Assembly: GCA_038124905.1 (NCBI GenBank)
Contig: JAYPCW010000002.1
Coordinates: 1 to 45,523 of the forward strand
Source of the DNA: ATZT02 sp038124905
Lineage (GTDB): Bacteria > Actinomycetota > Actinomycetes > S36-B12 > UBA5976
DNA length: 45,523 nucleotides
Reading direction: 5' to 3'
Shown here: positions 23,671 through 31,737 of the stretch, piece by piece
How the letters are laid out: each line of letters starts with the position of its first letter
Position numbering within the stretch: the stretch's first letter is position 1
Position numbers and translations under genes: made by a program
The notes under the pieces: model-generated
Told to the model about the DNA's origin: nothing
The model's database searches: none
Seen by the model: only the letters and a program-made list of their open reading frames with translations

Positions 23671-24492
23671 TTGGATTATTTGATAGCCATCGTGCTGGGT
23701 ATTGTGCAAGGCGCTACAGAATTTTTACCAATTTCTTCAAGCGCCCATCTTCGATTTGTGCCACAGCTATTGGGTAGTTCTGACCCAGGAGCGTCTTTCA
23801 CCGCAATCATTCAACTAGGAACGATTGTTGCGGTATTGCTTTTTTTCTATAAAGACTTGGTAAAAATACTTCTAGCCGGCTGGAAGTCACTAAGAGGTCT
23901 GGCGCCTTGGTCTGAACCTGATTCAAAAATGTTTTTAGGTATAGCTTTGGGAACGTTACCAATTATATTCCTAGGGCTCATTCTTCAAGATGTAATTAGA
24001 ACTGCATTTAGAAATCTATATCTAATTGCGTTTCTTTTGATATTTTTTGGAATCTTAATTTGGTTAATTGATAAATATCAACCAAAGATCAAAAAAGGCC
24101 ATGATCTTAAATATTCTCAAATGCTATTAATAGGTTTTGCTCAGGCGCTAGCCTTAGTGCCGGGCGTGAGTAGGTCAGGCGCCACAATTGCCGCAGCAAG
24201 GCTTTTTAAACTAGAAAGAAAAGAAGCCGCAAGATTTTCATTTCTACTTTCAGTTCCGGCAATAATCGCCAGTGGTCTTTATGAATCTTTAAACATTTCG
24301 AGTAACAATCCTGCAGGCTGGGGCCCCACGCTGGTAGCCGCTGTTGTTTCGTTTTTGGTGGGTTACGCCTCAATTGCTTGGCTACTTAAATGGCTAGCAA
24401 GTAATTCGCTAGGAATTTTTGCAATATATCGAGCGATTGTGGGGGTAGGCCTGTTGATTGCATTAAGTGCGGGATTCTTGAGCCCCTTTTAG
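23671..24492 (+). CDS. uppP: Undecaprenyl-diphosphatase UppP (BacA)
   Basis: 273 residues, usual length, multi-pass membrane protein. It removes one phosphate from undecaprenyl diphosphate to recycle the lipid carrier of peptidoglycan synthesis. Both active-site motifs are intact: GATEFLPISSSAHL (14-27) with the conserved Glu and Ser, and PGVSRSGATIAAAR (about 164-177). The start is TTG 23671 with GATAGG 5 bases upstream. It precedes the phosphatase-DUF3090-SCO1664-mshC run, as in mycobacteria. Confidence 0.96.
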   Translation: MDYLIAIVLGIVQGATEFLPISSSAHLRFVPQLLGSSDPGASFTAIIQLGTIVAVLLFFYKDLVKILLAGWKSLRGLAPWSEPDSKMFLGIALGTLPIIFLGLILQDVIRTAFRNLYLIAFLLIFFGILIWLIDKYQPKIKKGHDLKYSQMLLIGFAQALALVPGVSRSGATIAAARLFKLERKEAARFSFLLSVPAIIASGLYESLNISSNNPAGWGPTLVAAVVSFLVGYASIAWLLKWLASNSLGIFAIYRAIVGVGLLIALSAGFLSPF

Positions 24493-24495
24493 AAT
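24490..24495 (+). promoter_or_regulatory. Candidate -10 box of the histidine phosphatase gene (leaderless)
   Basis: TAGAAT, whose first three bases are the uppP stop codon, then GTAAAA (6 bases) and ATG 24502. The hexamer and spacing are the same as at mshC. Confidence 0.45.
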
Positions 24496-24501
24496 GTAAA
24501 A

Positions 24502-25173
24502 ATGACAACTGTTTTCTTAGTAAGGCACGGAAGATCAACCGCTAATCAAAAGGGATTGCTTGCCGGTCGAGCAGCAAATGTTGAGCTTGATGCAACGGGC
24601 CTTAAGCAGGCAGCGGCTTTGGGTGAATTTTTTTCAGAGGTAGCAATCGATAAATTAATTTCTAGTCCCTTAGAAAGATGTGTAACAACTGCTCGTGAAA
24701 TAAAAAATCAGCAGCCTAAATCCTTAAAACTACAAATTTCTCAAAAATTTATTGAATGTGACTATGGAGCATGGACCAATAAGAAATTAGTCCATTTGGC
24801 CAAAAAGCCACTTTGGAAGACCATTCAAACCAACCCTAGTTTGGTCACCTTCCCGGATGGGGAAGCAATGAATCAAATGTCACTTCGTGCAATCAATGGA
24901 CTTTTGGCTGCAGTCAAGGGAGTCGATAACCCAAAGGCCAAGATACTAATTGTTACCCACGCCGATCTAATAAAAGCCTTGATAGCGAACGCGCTGGGTG
25001 TTCACTTAGACAACTTTCAAAAAATCGTGGTTGATCCCGCCTCTGTCTCAACTTTAAATTTCGAAAAAGATAATTTCTTCGTTGCGGGCGTAAATGAGAA
25101 ATATCATCTAAAAAACATTCAAGCTAAGAGCAAAGCTCCAGCTGGGGCCGTCCTTGGCGGAGGTGCTGGTTAA
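24502..25173 (+). CDS. Histidine phosphatase superfamily protein (MSMEG_4193-like)
   Basis: 223 residues. The phosphohistidine motif R8-H9-G10 is in FLVRHGRSTAN and the second catalytic His near 153 is in LIVTHADLIKALIANALG; SPLERCVTTA and GDE-like FPDGEAMNQM are also typical. It resembles the family annotated as a probable phosphomutase of MSMEG_4193 type, whose substrate is unknown. The last base of its stop is the first base of the DUF3090 ATG (TAATG), so the two are coupled. Confidence 0.9.
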   Translation: MTTVFLVRHGRSTANQKGLLAGRAANVELDATGLKQAAALGEFFSEVAIDKLISSPLERCVTTAREIKNQQPKSLKLQISQKFIECDYGAWTNKKLVHLAKKPLWKTIQTNPSLVTFPDGEAMNQMSLRAINGLLAAVKGVDNPKAKILIVTHADLIKALIANALGVHLDNFQKIVVDPASVSTLNFEKDNFFVAGVNEKYHLKNIQAKSKAPAGAVLGGGAG

Positions 25174-25733
25174 TGAATCGACAGATCGTTACCTTTGAAA
25201 ATCCAGAGCGGTTCATCGTTGGAACAGTGGGTCAGCCGGGTGAGAGAATTTTTTATCTACAAGTTAAGAGTCAAATGTCGGTCTTCTCTGTAGCTTTGGA
25301 AAAAACTCAAGTTTCTTTGCTTTGTGAAAGATTAGATGCGTTATTAGACCAAATCAAGCAAAGTGATCTAGGAGCTACGGTCGAAATTCCTGATACTTGG
25401 CAGCAAGCTGAAATTGATTTATTGCCATTGGAAACACCGGTAAACGAAGAGTTCAGAGTTGGAACAATTGCAATTGGTTTCAATAGCAATAAAGGGCTGG
25501 TCACCATAGAAGCGCATCAAGATAATGGTTCCAGAGATGTTCCCGACCTTGAAGCAGATGATTTAGACGGCCCCAATCTTTTGCGAGTGAGAGTTTCGCC
25601 CAGTTATGCTCGAAACTTTGCAGAAAGAGGTAGAAGATTGGTTGCAGCAGGTAGGCCTCCCTGTCCCTTTTGTCAATTGCCACTAGATCCTTTTGGTCAC
25701 ATCTGCCCCCGTGCTAACGGTTATAGAAGATGA
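25173..25733 (+). CDS. DUF3090 family protein
   Basis: 186 residues. The start RQIVTFENPERFIVGTVGQP and the C-terminal RPPCPFCQLPLDPFGHICPR followed by ANGYRR match DUF3090 (TIGR03847), an actinobacterial family with no proven function. The C-x2-C...H-x-C end looks like a small zinc site. The middle holds an acidic stretch (PDLEADDLDGPN). It overlaps both neighbours by 1 and 4 bases, and the three-gene run with SCO1664-like before mshC is conserved in actinobacteria, which suggests a shared process. Confidence 0.9.
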   Translation: MNRQIVTFENPERFIVGTVGQPGERIFYLQVKSQMSVFSVALEKTQVSLLCERLDALLDQIKQSDLGATVEIPDTWQQAEIDLLPLETPVNEEFRVGTIAIGFNSNKGLVTIEAHQDNGSRDVPDLEADDLDGPNLLRVRVSPSYARNFAERGRRLVAAGRPPCPFCQLPLDPFGHICPRANGYRR

Positions 25734-26515
25734 ATTTTTTAGAGGTCGAATCTGCTTTAGCTGAAAATGAATTTGAAGCAGTTGGACGGATAACCACCGC
25801 ATCAAATGGTGCCTTGTTGCTGGATAGCAAGGATGAGAAAAATGCTATTCGTGCCATTTTCAAACCAAAAATTGGCATTCGTCAACTTTGGGATTTTCCG
25901 AACGATGATTTAATCGAAAGAGAGTTGGCATCGTATCTTTTAAGTAAGGCTAGCGGGGCTAATCTGATACCGCCAACGATTGCAAGAGAGATAGCTCCCT
26001 ATGGTGAAGGAACAGTTCAGTACTGGATCGAAGCGGCAAGAATTGAGGCAGTAAAAATCTTTAGCCCTACCGCAATTGAAAGTGGCTTTACTGAAGTATT
26101 GCAGGCTAATGATGCCTCGGGTGAATTAGTTTCGGTAGCTACTTTAGATAGCGATTGGTTGAGTTTCTTAGTGCTTTTCGATTCAGTGATAAACAACGCA
26201 GATCGAAAGGGCTCGCACATCTTGACCGATGAAAAGAAAAGGATGTGGGCAATCGATCATGGAGTCACCTGGCACCGCGAAGATAAATTGAGAACTATTC
26301 TTTGGGCAAACGCGGCAGAGAAATTAAACGATGCTCAGATTGATTTTTTAAACTCGCTAGAGAGTGCGCTTGAAAGTGAATTTGAGACCTTTGAGAAATT
26401 GTTATCACCGGAAGAGGTAACAAGTGCCTTTTTGCGACTTGAAAAGATAAAGGAGACAGGATTATTTCCCGTGCCTTCTCAAAAATGGCCTGCGATACCT
26501 TGGCCAATATTTTAA
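25730..26515 (+). CDS. SCO1664-like protein with PI3/4-kinase-like fold
   Basis: 261 residues. It matches the SCO1664 (TIGR03843) actinobacterial family. The kinase-like core is visible: RAIFKPKIGIRQLWDFP with a likely ATP lysine, YGEGTVQYWIE, then VINNADRKGSHILTDEKKR as catalytic loop and MWAIDHGVTWHREDKLRTIL with a metal-binding Asp. These resemble HipA or PI3/4-kinase active sites. Substrate and activity are unknown. It overlaps DUF3090 by 4 bases and precedes mshC, so a link with mycothiol metabolism is possible but unproven. Confidence 0.88.
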   Translation: MNFLEVESALAENEFEAVGRITTASNGALLLDSKDEKNAIRAIFKPKIGIRQLWDFPNDDLIERELASYLLSKASGANLIPPTIAREIAPYGEGTVQYWIEAARIEAVKIFSPTAIESGFTEVLQANDASGELVSVATLDSDWLSFLVLFDSVINNADRKGSHILTDEKKRMWAIDHGVTWHREDKLRTILWANAAEKLNDAQIDFLNSLESALESEFETFEKLLSPEEVTSAFLRLEKIKETGLFPVPSQKWPAIPWPIF

Positions 26516-26521
26516 GACAAT

Positions 26522-26527
26522 TAGAAT
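26522..26527 (+). promoter_or_regulatory. Candidate promoter -10 box of mshC (leaderless)
   Basis: TAGAAT, TTAATC (6 bases), ATG 26534. A TTGGCC at 26500-26505 sits 16 bases upstream as a possible -35, making this one of the best promoter candidates in the window. Confidence 0.5.
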
Positions 26528-26533
26528 TTAATC

Positions 26534-27751
26534 ATGATTAATTGGCCGGTCGGTTTAATTTATCGAGGTGATTGGTTTTCAGGCCTAAATCTTAAAGAGA
26601 TTGAGGTTTTTGACAGTCAAACGCAGTCAATAGAAAGCATAGAACTAGATCAAAATCCGATACCAATTTACGTATGTGGTTTGACTCCCTATGATTCCGC
26701 ACATCTAGGTCACGCCTTTACCTATTCAATATTTGATGTGTTAGTTCGTTTCTTGCGACAAGCAGGAAAGCAGGTAACATATGTGCAAAACATTACAGAT
26801 GTCGACGATCCGCTATTTGAACGTGCGCGGCGGGACAACCAAGAGTGGTCTGAAATTGCTAAAAATCAGATAGATAAATTCATAATCGATATGCAAAAAA
26901 TTGGCGTTAATCCGCCAGATGTATTTACACCGGTCAGCGAGCAGATGCCAACAATTCAAAAGGCAATAGCAAAATTAGAAACCAACGGTGACATTTATCA
27001 ATTGAATGATTCCTGGTATTACCGAGTGCAATCATCTGAGCATTCGTTAACAACTGATTATCAGCAAGAGGAGCTTATTACTGTATTTGCACAAAGAGGT
27101 GGGGATCCTGAGCGAATAGGAAAACTTAACCCACTTGACCCGGTTGTTTGGAAGCCTTCTTTACCTGGAGAACCCAACTGGAATTCACCTTTGGGCCTTG
27201 GTCGCCCTGGGTGGCATATCGAGTGCGTTGCAATTATTGAAAAATTTTTAGACCTGCCACTGTTCATTCAAGGCGGAGGTAAAGATTTGATATTCCCTCA
27301 CCACACAATGTGTGCGTGGCAAACTAAATCTTTAACTAACAAAAACTTAGCTAGAAGTTACTTACATGCTGGTTTAGTTTCCTATCAAGGTGAAAAGATG
27401 AGTAAATCTCTAGGGAACTTGGTATTCATTTCTGAATTATTAAATAAAGGTTTTTCTAATGGTGCAATTCGCACACAGCTTTTATCGGTTCCCTGGAATC
27501 AAGATTGGGAATGGTTTGAAGCGGATTTGGTCTCTACTCAAAAAAGGGTACAGCGATGGGGAAGATACCTAGCTAAAGTTCCAGCTGATAGTGAATTTAT
27601 TACGTCTGCCTATGAGAGTCTTAAAAATAATTTATCGATAGAACCAATTTTTCAGAGCTTGGACGAGTTAGAATCAAAGACCAATGATTCAGTTGAATTT
27701 CAAGATAGTGTTCAAGCCTTTGTTTCCGATGTATTGGGCTTAAATCTATGA
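26534..27751 (+). CDS. mshC: Cysteine:glucosaminyl-inositol ligase MshC
   Basis: 405 residues. It joins cysteine to GlcN-Ins in mycothiol synthesis. The fold is that of cysteinyl-tRNA synthetase, but CGLTPYDSAHLGHAFTY (from residue 48) has the TPYDxxHLGH form of MshC rather than the VYDxxHIGN of CysS. The KMSKS motif (288-292) is intact, zinc ligands C48 and the Cys in HIECVAII are present, and the C-terminal tRNA-binding region of CysS is missing. The start is 6 bases after TAGAAT. It overlaps pgi by 4 bases. Confidence 0.94.
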   Translation: MINWPVGLIYRGDWFSGLNLKEIEVFDSQTQSIESIELDQNPIPIYVCGLTPYDSAHLGHAFTYSIFDVLVRFLRQAGKQVTYVQNITDVDDPLFERARRDNQEWSEIAKNQIDKFIIDMQKIGVNPPDVFTPVSEQMPTIQKAIAKLETNGDIYQLNDSWYYRVQSSEHSLTTDYQQEELITVFAQRGGDPERIGKLNPLDPVVWKPSLPGEPNWNSPLGLGRPGWHIECVAIIEKFLDLPLFIQGGGKDLIFPHHTMCAWQTKSLTNKNLARSYLHAGLVSYQGEKMSKSLGNLVFISELLNKGFSNGAIRTQLLSVPWNQDWEWFEADLVSTQKRVQRWGRYLAKVPADSEFITSAYESLKNNLSIEPIFQSLDELESKTNDSVEFQDSVQAFVSDVLGLNL

Positions 27752-29262
27752 CACTAAATTCAAAAGTAGAGGATTTCATTCAAAATTTGCCTACTAATTA
27801 TCTAAGTGAAAATCTAACGAATTCTCAAGGGCGAGTGTCAGAGCTTACGCTGTCGGCTTGCGGAATCCGAATCGATTTTTCTAAGCAATTATGGGATTTT
27901 GAGATTGTAAACCTACTAATTAATGAACTTAACGCTCAGGGAGAGTTAGATCAAAAAATAAAGGCGATGACTGCTGGCGAGAAGATTAATCGGTCAGAGA
28001 ATCGAGCAGTAAAACACCACTTACTTAGAGCTAACTTTGGTGATTTCCCAGATCCCGATGAAAAGCTGGTTATCGAAGAGCGTGAGAGATTTTTAGAATT
28101 TGCCCAAGAGGTATTTAATGATCCTAAAATCAAATACCTAGTCAATATAGGAATAGGTGGATCAGATCTTGGACCGCGCTTGATCCATCGGGCCTTATCT
28201 GGGGCAAAGAAAAAAACCTTTTTCGTGGCAAACCTTGATCCGCGGGAACTTGATGAGGTTTTAGCACAAATCAACTTAAAAGAAACTATGTTTGTAATGG
28301 TTAGTAAAACCTTCACGACCCTTGAAAGCATCCATAATGCCCAGCGAGCAAAAGACGCCTTCTTAAGTGAATTATCAATGGATGATTTCGAAAAGAACTT
28401 TGTTGCTATCACCACGAATCAGACTGCTGCAAGTGAATTCGGAATTAAAAAAGATAGAATTTTTGAATTTTGGGAATGGATAGGTGGGCGGTATTCGCTA
28501 GCTAGCGCTGTAGGAATTTCTATTGCCATGAATTTTGGTAGAGATGTTTTTAGTCAAATGCTGCAGGGAATGAGAGATTTTGATCAGCATTTTCATAAAA
28601 CGCCGTTAAAAAGTAATCTAGCATTTTGGCATGCACTTAGCTGGTACTACAACCAAAATTACTTAAAATGCAAAAACATTGCAGTGATTGGTTACGCCTC
28701 GGCGCTGAAATACTTTGCCACCTATCTTCAACAACTAGTGATGGAGAGTAATGGAAAATCTGTGAGCGTTGATGGCAAAGTTTTGCCGCAAGCTGCCTGC
28801 CCGGTGGTTTTTGGGGAAGTGGGCACTAATTCTCAGCACTCGTTTTTCCAGATGATTCATCAGGGCAAAGATCTGATTCCCGTAGATTTTATTGTGGTAA
28901 AGCCAAATCCGATTTCAAAAGAAGAAATCCAACTAGCCGCCAACGCTTTGGCCCAATCAGCCGTGCTTGCCATGGGGAGCGATGAGAGTGAGTCACTTAA
29001 GGTAGAGAAGAAAATGCCGGGCAATCGCCCCAGCAATTTAATTATCGTTGATTCTTTAGATGCCTACTCTCTAGGAGCGTTGATATCACTCTATGAAGCA
29101 AGCACAATCATCCAAGGGTTTATTTACAATATTAATTCTTTTGATCAATGGGGAGTGCAGCTCGGTAAAAAGGTAGCCGCAAGTTTAGTTACCAGCTTTG
29201 AATCTGATGGAAAAACCAGTTTAGACAACTCAACTAAAGCCGCCATCGATTACTTAAACTAG
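27748..29262 (+). CDS. pgi: Glucose-6-phosphate isomerase
   Basis: 504 residues. It interconverts glucose-6-phosphate and fructose-6-phosphate. Signature regions are GIGGSDLGPRLIHRAL (about 135-150), VSKTFTTLESIHNA (about 186-199), GGRYSLASAVGISIAMN, FGEVGTNSQHSFFQMIHQG with the catalytic Glu and His, and the late lysine in QWGVQLGKK. It is coupled to mshC (ATGA); glucose-6-phosphate also feeds inositol phosphate and so mycothiol, but the pairing may simply be local. The end overlaps convergent PAC2 by 4 bases. Confidence 0.96.
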   Translation: MTLNSKVEDFIQNLPTNYLSENLTNSQGRVSELTLSACGIRIDFSKQLWDFEIVNLLINELNAQGELDQKIKAMTAGEKINRSENRAVKHHLLRANFGDFPDPDEKLVIEERERFLEFAQEVFNDPKIKYLVNIGIGGSDLGPRLIHRALSGAKKKTFFVANLDPRELDEVLAQINLKETMFVMVSKTFTTLESIHNAQRAKDAFLSELSMDDFEKNFVAITTNQTAASEFGIKKDRIFEFWEWIGGRYSLASAVGISIAMNFGRDVFSQMLQGMRDFDQHFHKTPLKSNLAFWHALSWYYNQNYLKCKNIAVIGYASALKYFATYLQQLVMESNGKSVSVDGKVLPQAACPVVFGEVGTNSQHSFFQMIHQGKDLIPVDFIVVKPNPISKEEIQLAANALAQSAVLAMGSDESESLKVEKKMPGNRPSNLIIVDSLDAYSLGALISLYEASTIIQGFIYNINSFDQWGVQLGKKVAASLVTSFESDGKTSLDNSTKAAIDYLN

Positions 29263-30101
29263 TCGCCACCGCGACGCTTTAAATATCTTTCAAATTCCCG
29301 GGCGATAGCTTCTCCGCTCGCCTCTGGAAGGTCCGTCGCATCCACATTTTCTTCAAGGCGTGTTATATATTCTGCAATCTCATCATCTTCTTGCGCCATT
29401 TCATCAACACCTACTTGCCAGGCGCGAGCTTCTTCAGGTAAGTCACCTCTTGGCAGATCGATATTTGTGAGATCTTCAATTCGAGTAATTAATGCTAGAG
29501 AACCTTTTGGGCTTGGGGGTGATGAAACATAATGAGGGAGGGCCGCCCAAAGTGAGATCGTAGGGATGCTTGATAATCCTAAATAGTTATGCAGCACTCC
29601 GATAATTCCGGTTGGCCCTTCATAAGTCGACTTTTCTAAACCAAGTGTTTGGGCTAAATCTTTGTCGTTTGACACGGCAGTAACTGCAATTGGTCGAGTA
29701 TGTGGAGCATCTGCAAGTAAGGCGCCGAGTGAAATAACACTGGTTATATTAAGCGCGTGTAGTTTTTCCATCACTTCTAAGCAAAAACTTTGCCACTTCA
29801 AGTTAGGTTCGATACCTTGAACGAAGACAAAAGTTGGCCGATCGTTTGTTGCCGGAGCAAGAAAAAATTTTGTAGTGGACCAATCAATTACTCTGTCTTC
29901 GCCTTCCAGGCGGATTCTTGGGCGCGCTATTTGATAATCGTAATAATCATCTGGATTAATAGTGTCGACTAATTGTGCGTTGAAAGATTCAATTAAATGA
30001 TTTATAACCCCGGTTGCTGCTTCACCGGCGTCATTCCAACCCGCAAAAGCCATCACTGCAATCGCTCCAGAAGGAGGAAATTGCTTGATGTCTTCGCTCA
30101 C
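29259..30101 (-). CDS. PAC2 family protein (proteasome assembly chaperone-like)
   Basis: 280 residues. The N-terminal AVMAFAGWNDAGEAATGVIN, the YYDYQIARPRIRLEGEDRVI segment, FVFVQGIEPNLKWQSFCLEV, VISLGALLADAPHTRPIAVT and STYEGPTGIIGVLHNYLG are PAC2 landmarks. The C-terminal 70 residues are acidic and helical. PAC2 proteins include eukaryotic 20S assembly chaperones; actinobacterial members are unproven in function. The proteasome locus begins 1.6 kb away, which makes a link attractive but not shown. The start is GTG 30101. Confidence 0.88.
   Translation of the reverse strand: MSEDIKQFPPSGAIAVMAFAGWNDAGEAATGVINHLIESFNAQLVDTINPDDYYDYQIARPRIRLEGEDRVIDWSTTKFFLAPATNDRPTFVFVQGIEPNLKWQSFCLEVMEKLHALNITSVISLGALLADAPHTRPIAVTAVSNDKDLAQTLGLEKSTYEGPTGIIGVLHNYLGLSSIPTISLWAALPHYVSSPPSPKGSLALITRIEDLTNIDLPRGDLPEEARAWQVGVDEMAQEDDEIAEYITRLEENVDATDLPEASGEAIAREFERYLKRRGGD
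29262..29275. terminator. GC-rich hairpin at the pgi/PAC2 convergence
   Basis: GTCGC-CACC-GCGAC gives a perfect 5-bp G+C-rich stem at the meeting point of two convergent genes. The plus strand continues GCTTTAAATATC and the minus strand TAGTTTAAG, both with short T-tracts. A weak two-way terminator is possible. Confidence 0.3.
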
Positions 30102-30168
30102 TTAGGTCTACCTCAGGCTAGTATTTCTTACAGACTTAACCTTATTAGAAATTCCATGAAGAGGTCTC

Positions 30169-30852
30169 TTGACTCCTGAAAAAAGCCTGCAAGCTGTTCT
30201 TATTGATATGGATGGGACTTTAGTAGAGACAGAAAGCGCTTGGTGGCAGACCGAAATAGAGCTTATGAAGACTTACGGTTATGAGTGGACCCAAGAGGAT
30301 CAAGAATTGGCTTTGGGTGGGCCCATGCATAGAGTCATTGATTACATGAGCGAGAAAACGGGTATTTCTGGTCTCGAAATCGATCAACGTTTAATTTCTA
30401 TGATGCAACAGCGATTAACAAGTCAACCGCCACCACTTCAACCTGGTTGGTCAACTTTGATTCCAGAATTAATCGACGCCGGCATCAAATTGGCATTGGT
30501 GAGTGCCTCACCAAGAATTTTAATTGATGCAGTTATCGCGGGTGCCGGACTTGATTTTTTTGATTTGACGATTGCCGCCGAAGATCCACCACAGACCAAA
30601 CCATATCCTGATCCCTTTTGGATGGCCGCGGATTTATTAAAAATTCCACGAAGTAACTGTTTAGTAGTTGAGGATTCAAATACCGGAGTGACGAGTGCTA
30701 TCAGAGCAAAGATGCCGACGATTGCTGTGCCTGCAGGAATACCCATAGTCACCGACGAAAAAGTGGTAGTGGTTAATTCGATGAGCGAAGTAAGTGTAGA
30801 AAAAATGCGAAAAATTTTTGATGATTACTACCGGGTAGAAATCGATGTCTAA
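30169..30852 (+). CDS. HAD superfamily phosphatase (beta-phosphoglucomutase-like)
   Basis: 227 residues. Motif I is D13-M-D-G-T in VLIDMDGTLVETES, motif II Ser in LALVSASPRI, the motif III lysine in QTKPYPDPFW and motif IV VVEDSNTGVTSAIRA. The cap lies between motifs I and II, as in subfamily I phosphatases. The substrate is unknown. The start is TTG 30169 with AGAGG upstream. The trmI start lies inside its last codons (8-base overlap). Confidence 0.88.
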   Translation: MTPEKSLQAVLIDMDGTLVETESAWWQTEIELMKTYGYEWTQEDQELALGGPMHRVIDYMSEKTGISGLEIDQRLISMMQQRLTSQPPPLQPGWSTLIPELIDAGIKLALVSASPRILIDAVIAGAGLDFFDLTIAAEDPPQTKPYPDPFWMAADLLKIPRSNCLVVEDSNTGVTSAIRAKMPTIAVPAGIPIVTDEKVVVVNSMSEVSVEKMRKIFDDYYRVEIDV

Positions 30853-31705
30853 TAGTATTTTTTCAGATGGTGATTTAGTAAGACTGATAGACCAAAAAGG
30901 AAAAATTCATCAAATTACTTTGCTAGTAGGCCAAAAATTTTTCACTAACCATGGCTCAATCGAGCACAATGAGATTATTGGCGAATCGGTTGGTTCTGTT
31001 TTTGAAAGCTCTAATGGCATGAAGTACGCAGCCTTTCATCCTTCTCTAGAAGAGTATGTAATGAAAATGCCAAGAGGTGCCGCGGTCATATACCCGCAAG
31101 ATGCTAGAGCGATGATCGAACTTGCTGATATCTCTGCAGGCAATCGAGTATTAGAGGCGGGTGCCGGTAGCGGATCTTTGACCTTGCACATCTTAAGAGC
31201 CTTAGCTGGATCTGGTGAATTGGTTAGCGTTGAAATTAGAGAAGAGTTTTCTCAGATAGCTCGTAAAAATGTAGAAAAATTTACTGCAACAAAAAATTGG
31301 GAACTAATTAATGCTGATTTAGCAGAATTTAAAAGTGACGATAAATTTGATGCAGTACTTCTTGACTTACTTAATCCTTGGGATTATCTATCAAAAGTTG
31401 AAGAAGTATTAGCTCCTGGGCGTTTTTTAGTTTGTTATGTAGCCACAACAACCCAGATGTCAAGAGTTGTTGAAACCATGAAAGCTCGCGAGTGCTGGTT
31501 TAATCCAATAGCAAGTGAAGATCTTCATCGTGAGTGGCATTTGCAAGGTTTAGCGGTGCGACCAAATCACAAAATGATTGGACACACTGGTTTTTTGATT
31601 CAAGCCAGATTAATGGCTCCAGGTGTAAAGGCACCAGTCAAGAAGATGAAGCCGGCAAAAGGTGCATATGGGCCTGATTGGCAAGCAGTTGGAGAAAACC
31701 CATAA
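30845..31705 (+). CDS. trmI: tRNA (adenine-58-N1)-methyltransferase TrmI
   Basis: 286 residues. It makes m1A at position 58 in the T loop of tRNA. The small N-terminal beta domain (LVGQKFFTNHGSIEHNEIIG) leads to the Rossmann domain with MPRGAAVIYPQDARAMIELA, the SAM loop VLEAGAGSGSLTLHILRALA (about 101-120), EIREEFSQIARKNVEKF, and DAVLLDLLNPWDY. It works as a tetramer in relatives. It precedes the proteasome ATPase gene, the usual actinobacterial order. Confidence 0.95.
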   Translation: MSNSIFSDGDLVRLIDQKGKIHQITLLVGQKFFTNHGSIEHNEIIGESVGSVFESSNGMKYAAFHPSLEEYVMKMPRGAAVIYPQDARAMIELADISAGNRVLEAGAGSGSLTLHILRALAGSGELVSVEIREEFSQIARKNVEKFTATKNWELINADLAEFKSDDKFDAVLLDLLNPWDYLSKVEEVLAPGRFLVCYVATTTQMSRVVETMKARECWFNPIASEDLHREWHLQGLAVRPNHKMIGHTGFLIQARLMAPGVKAPVKKMKPAKGAYGPDWQAVGENP

Positions 31706-31716
31706 GCCGGTAGCAT
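31689..31716 (+). promoter_or_regulatory. Candidate promoter of the proteasome run
   Basis: TTGGAG (31689-31694), 16 bases, TAGCAT (31711-31716). The transcript would have a leader of about 15 bases containing AGGGGG before ATG 31738. Confidence 0.35.
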
Positions 31717-31737
31717 TGCCCCAGGGGGTGCGAAGCG

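Noticed and set aside
27951..28415. 154-codon open frame on the minus strand
   Set aside because: It lies wholly antisense to pgi, which has all its catalytic motifs; the translation is low in complexity and matches no family.
30438..30752. 104-codon open frame on the minus strand
   Set aside because: Antisense to the HAD gene, whose four motifs are intact.
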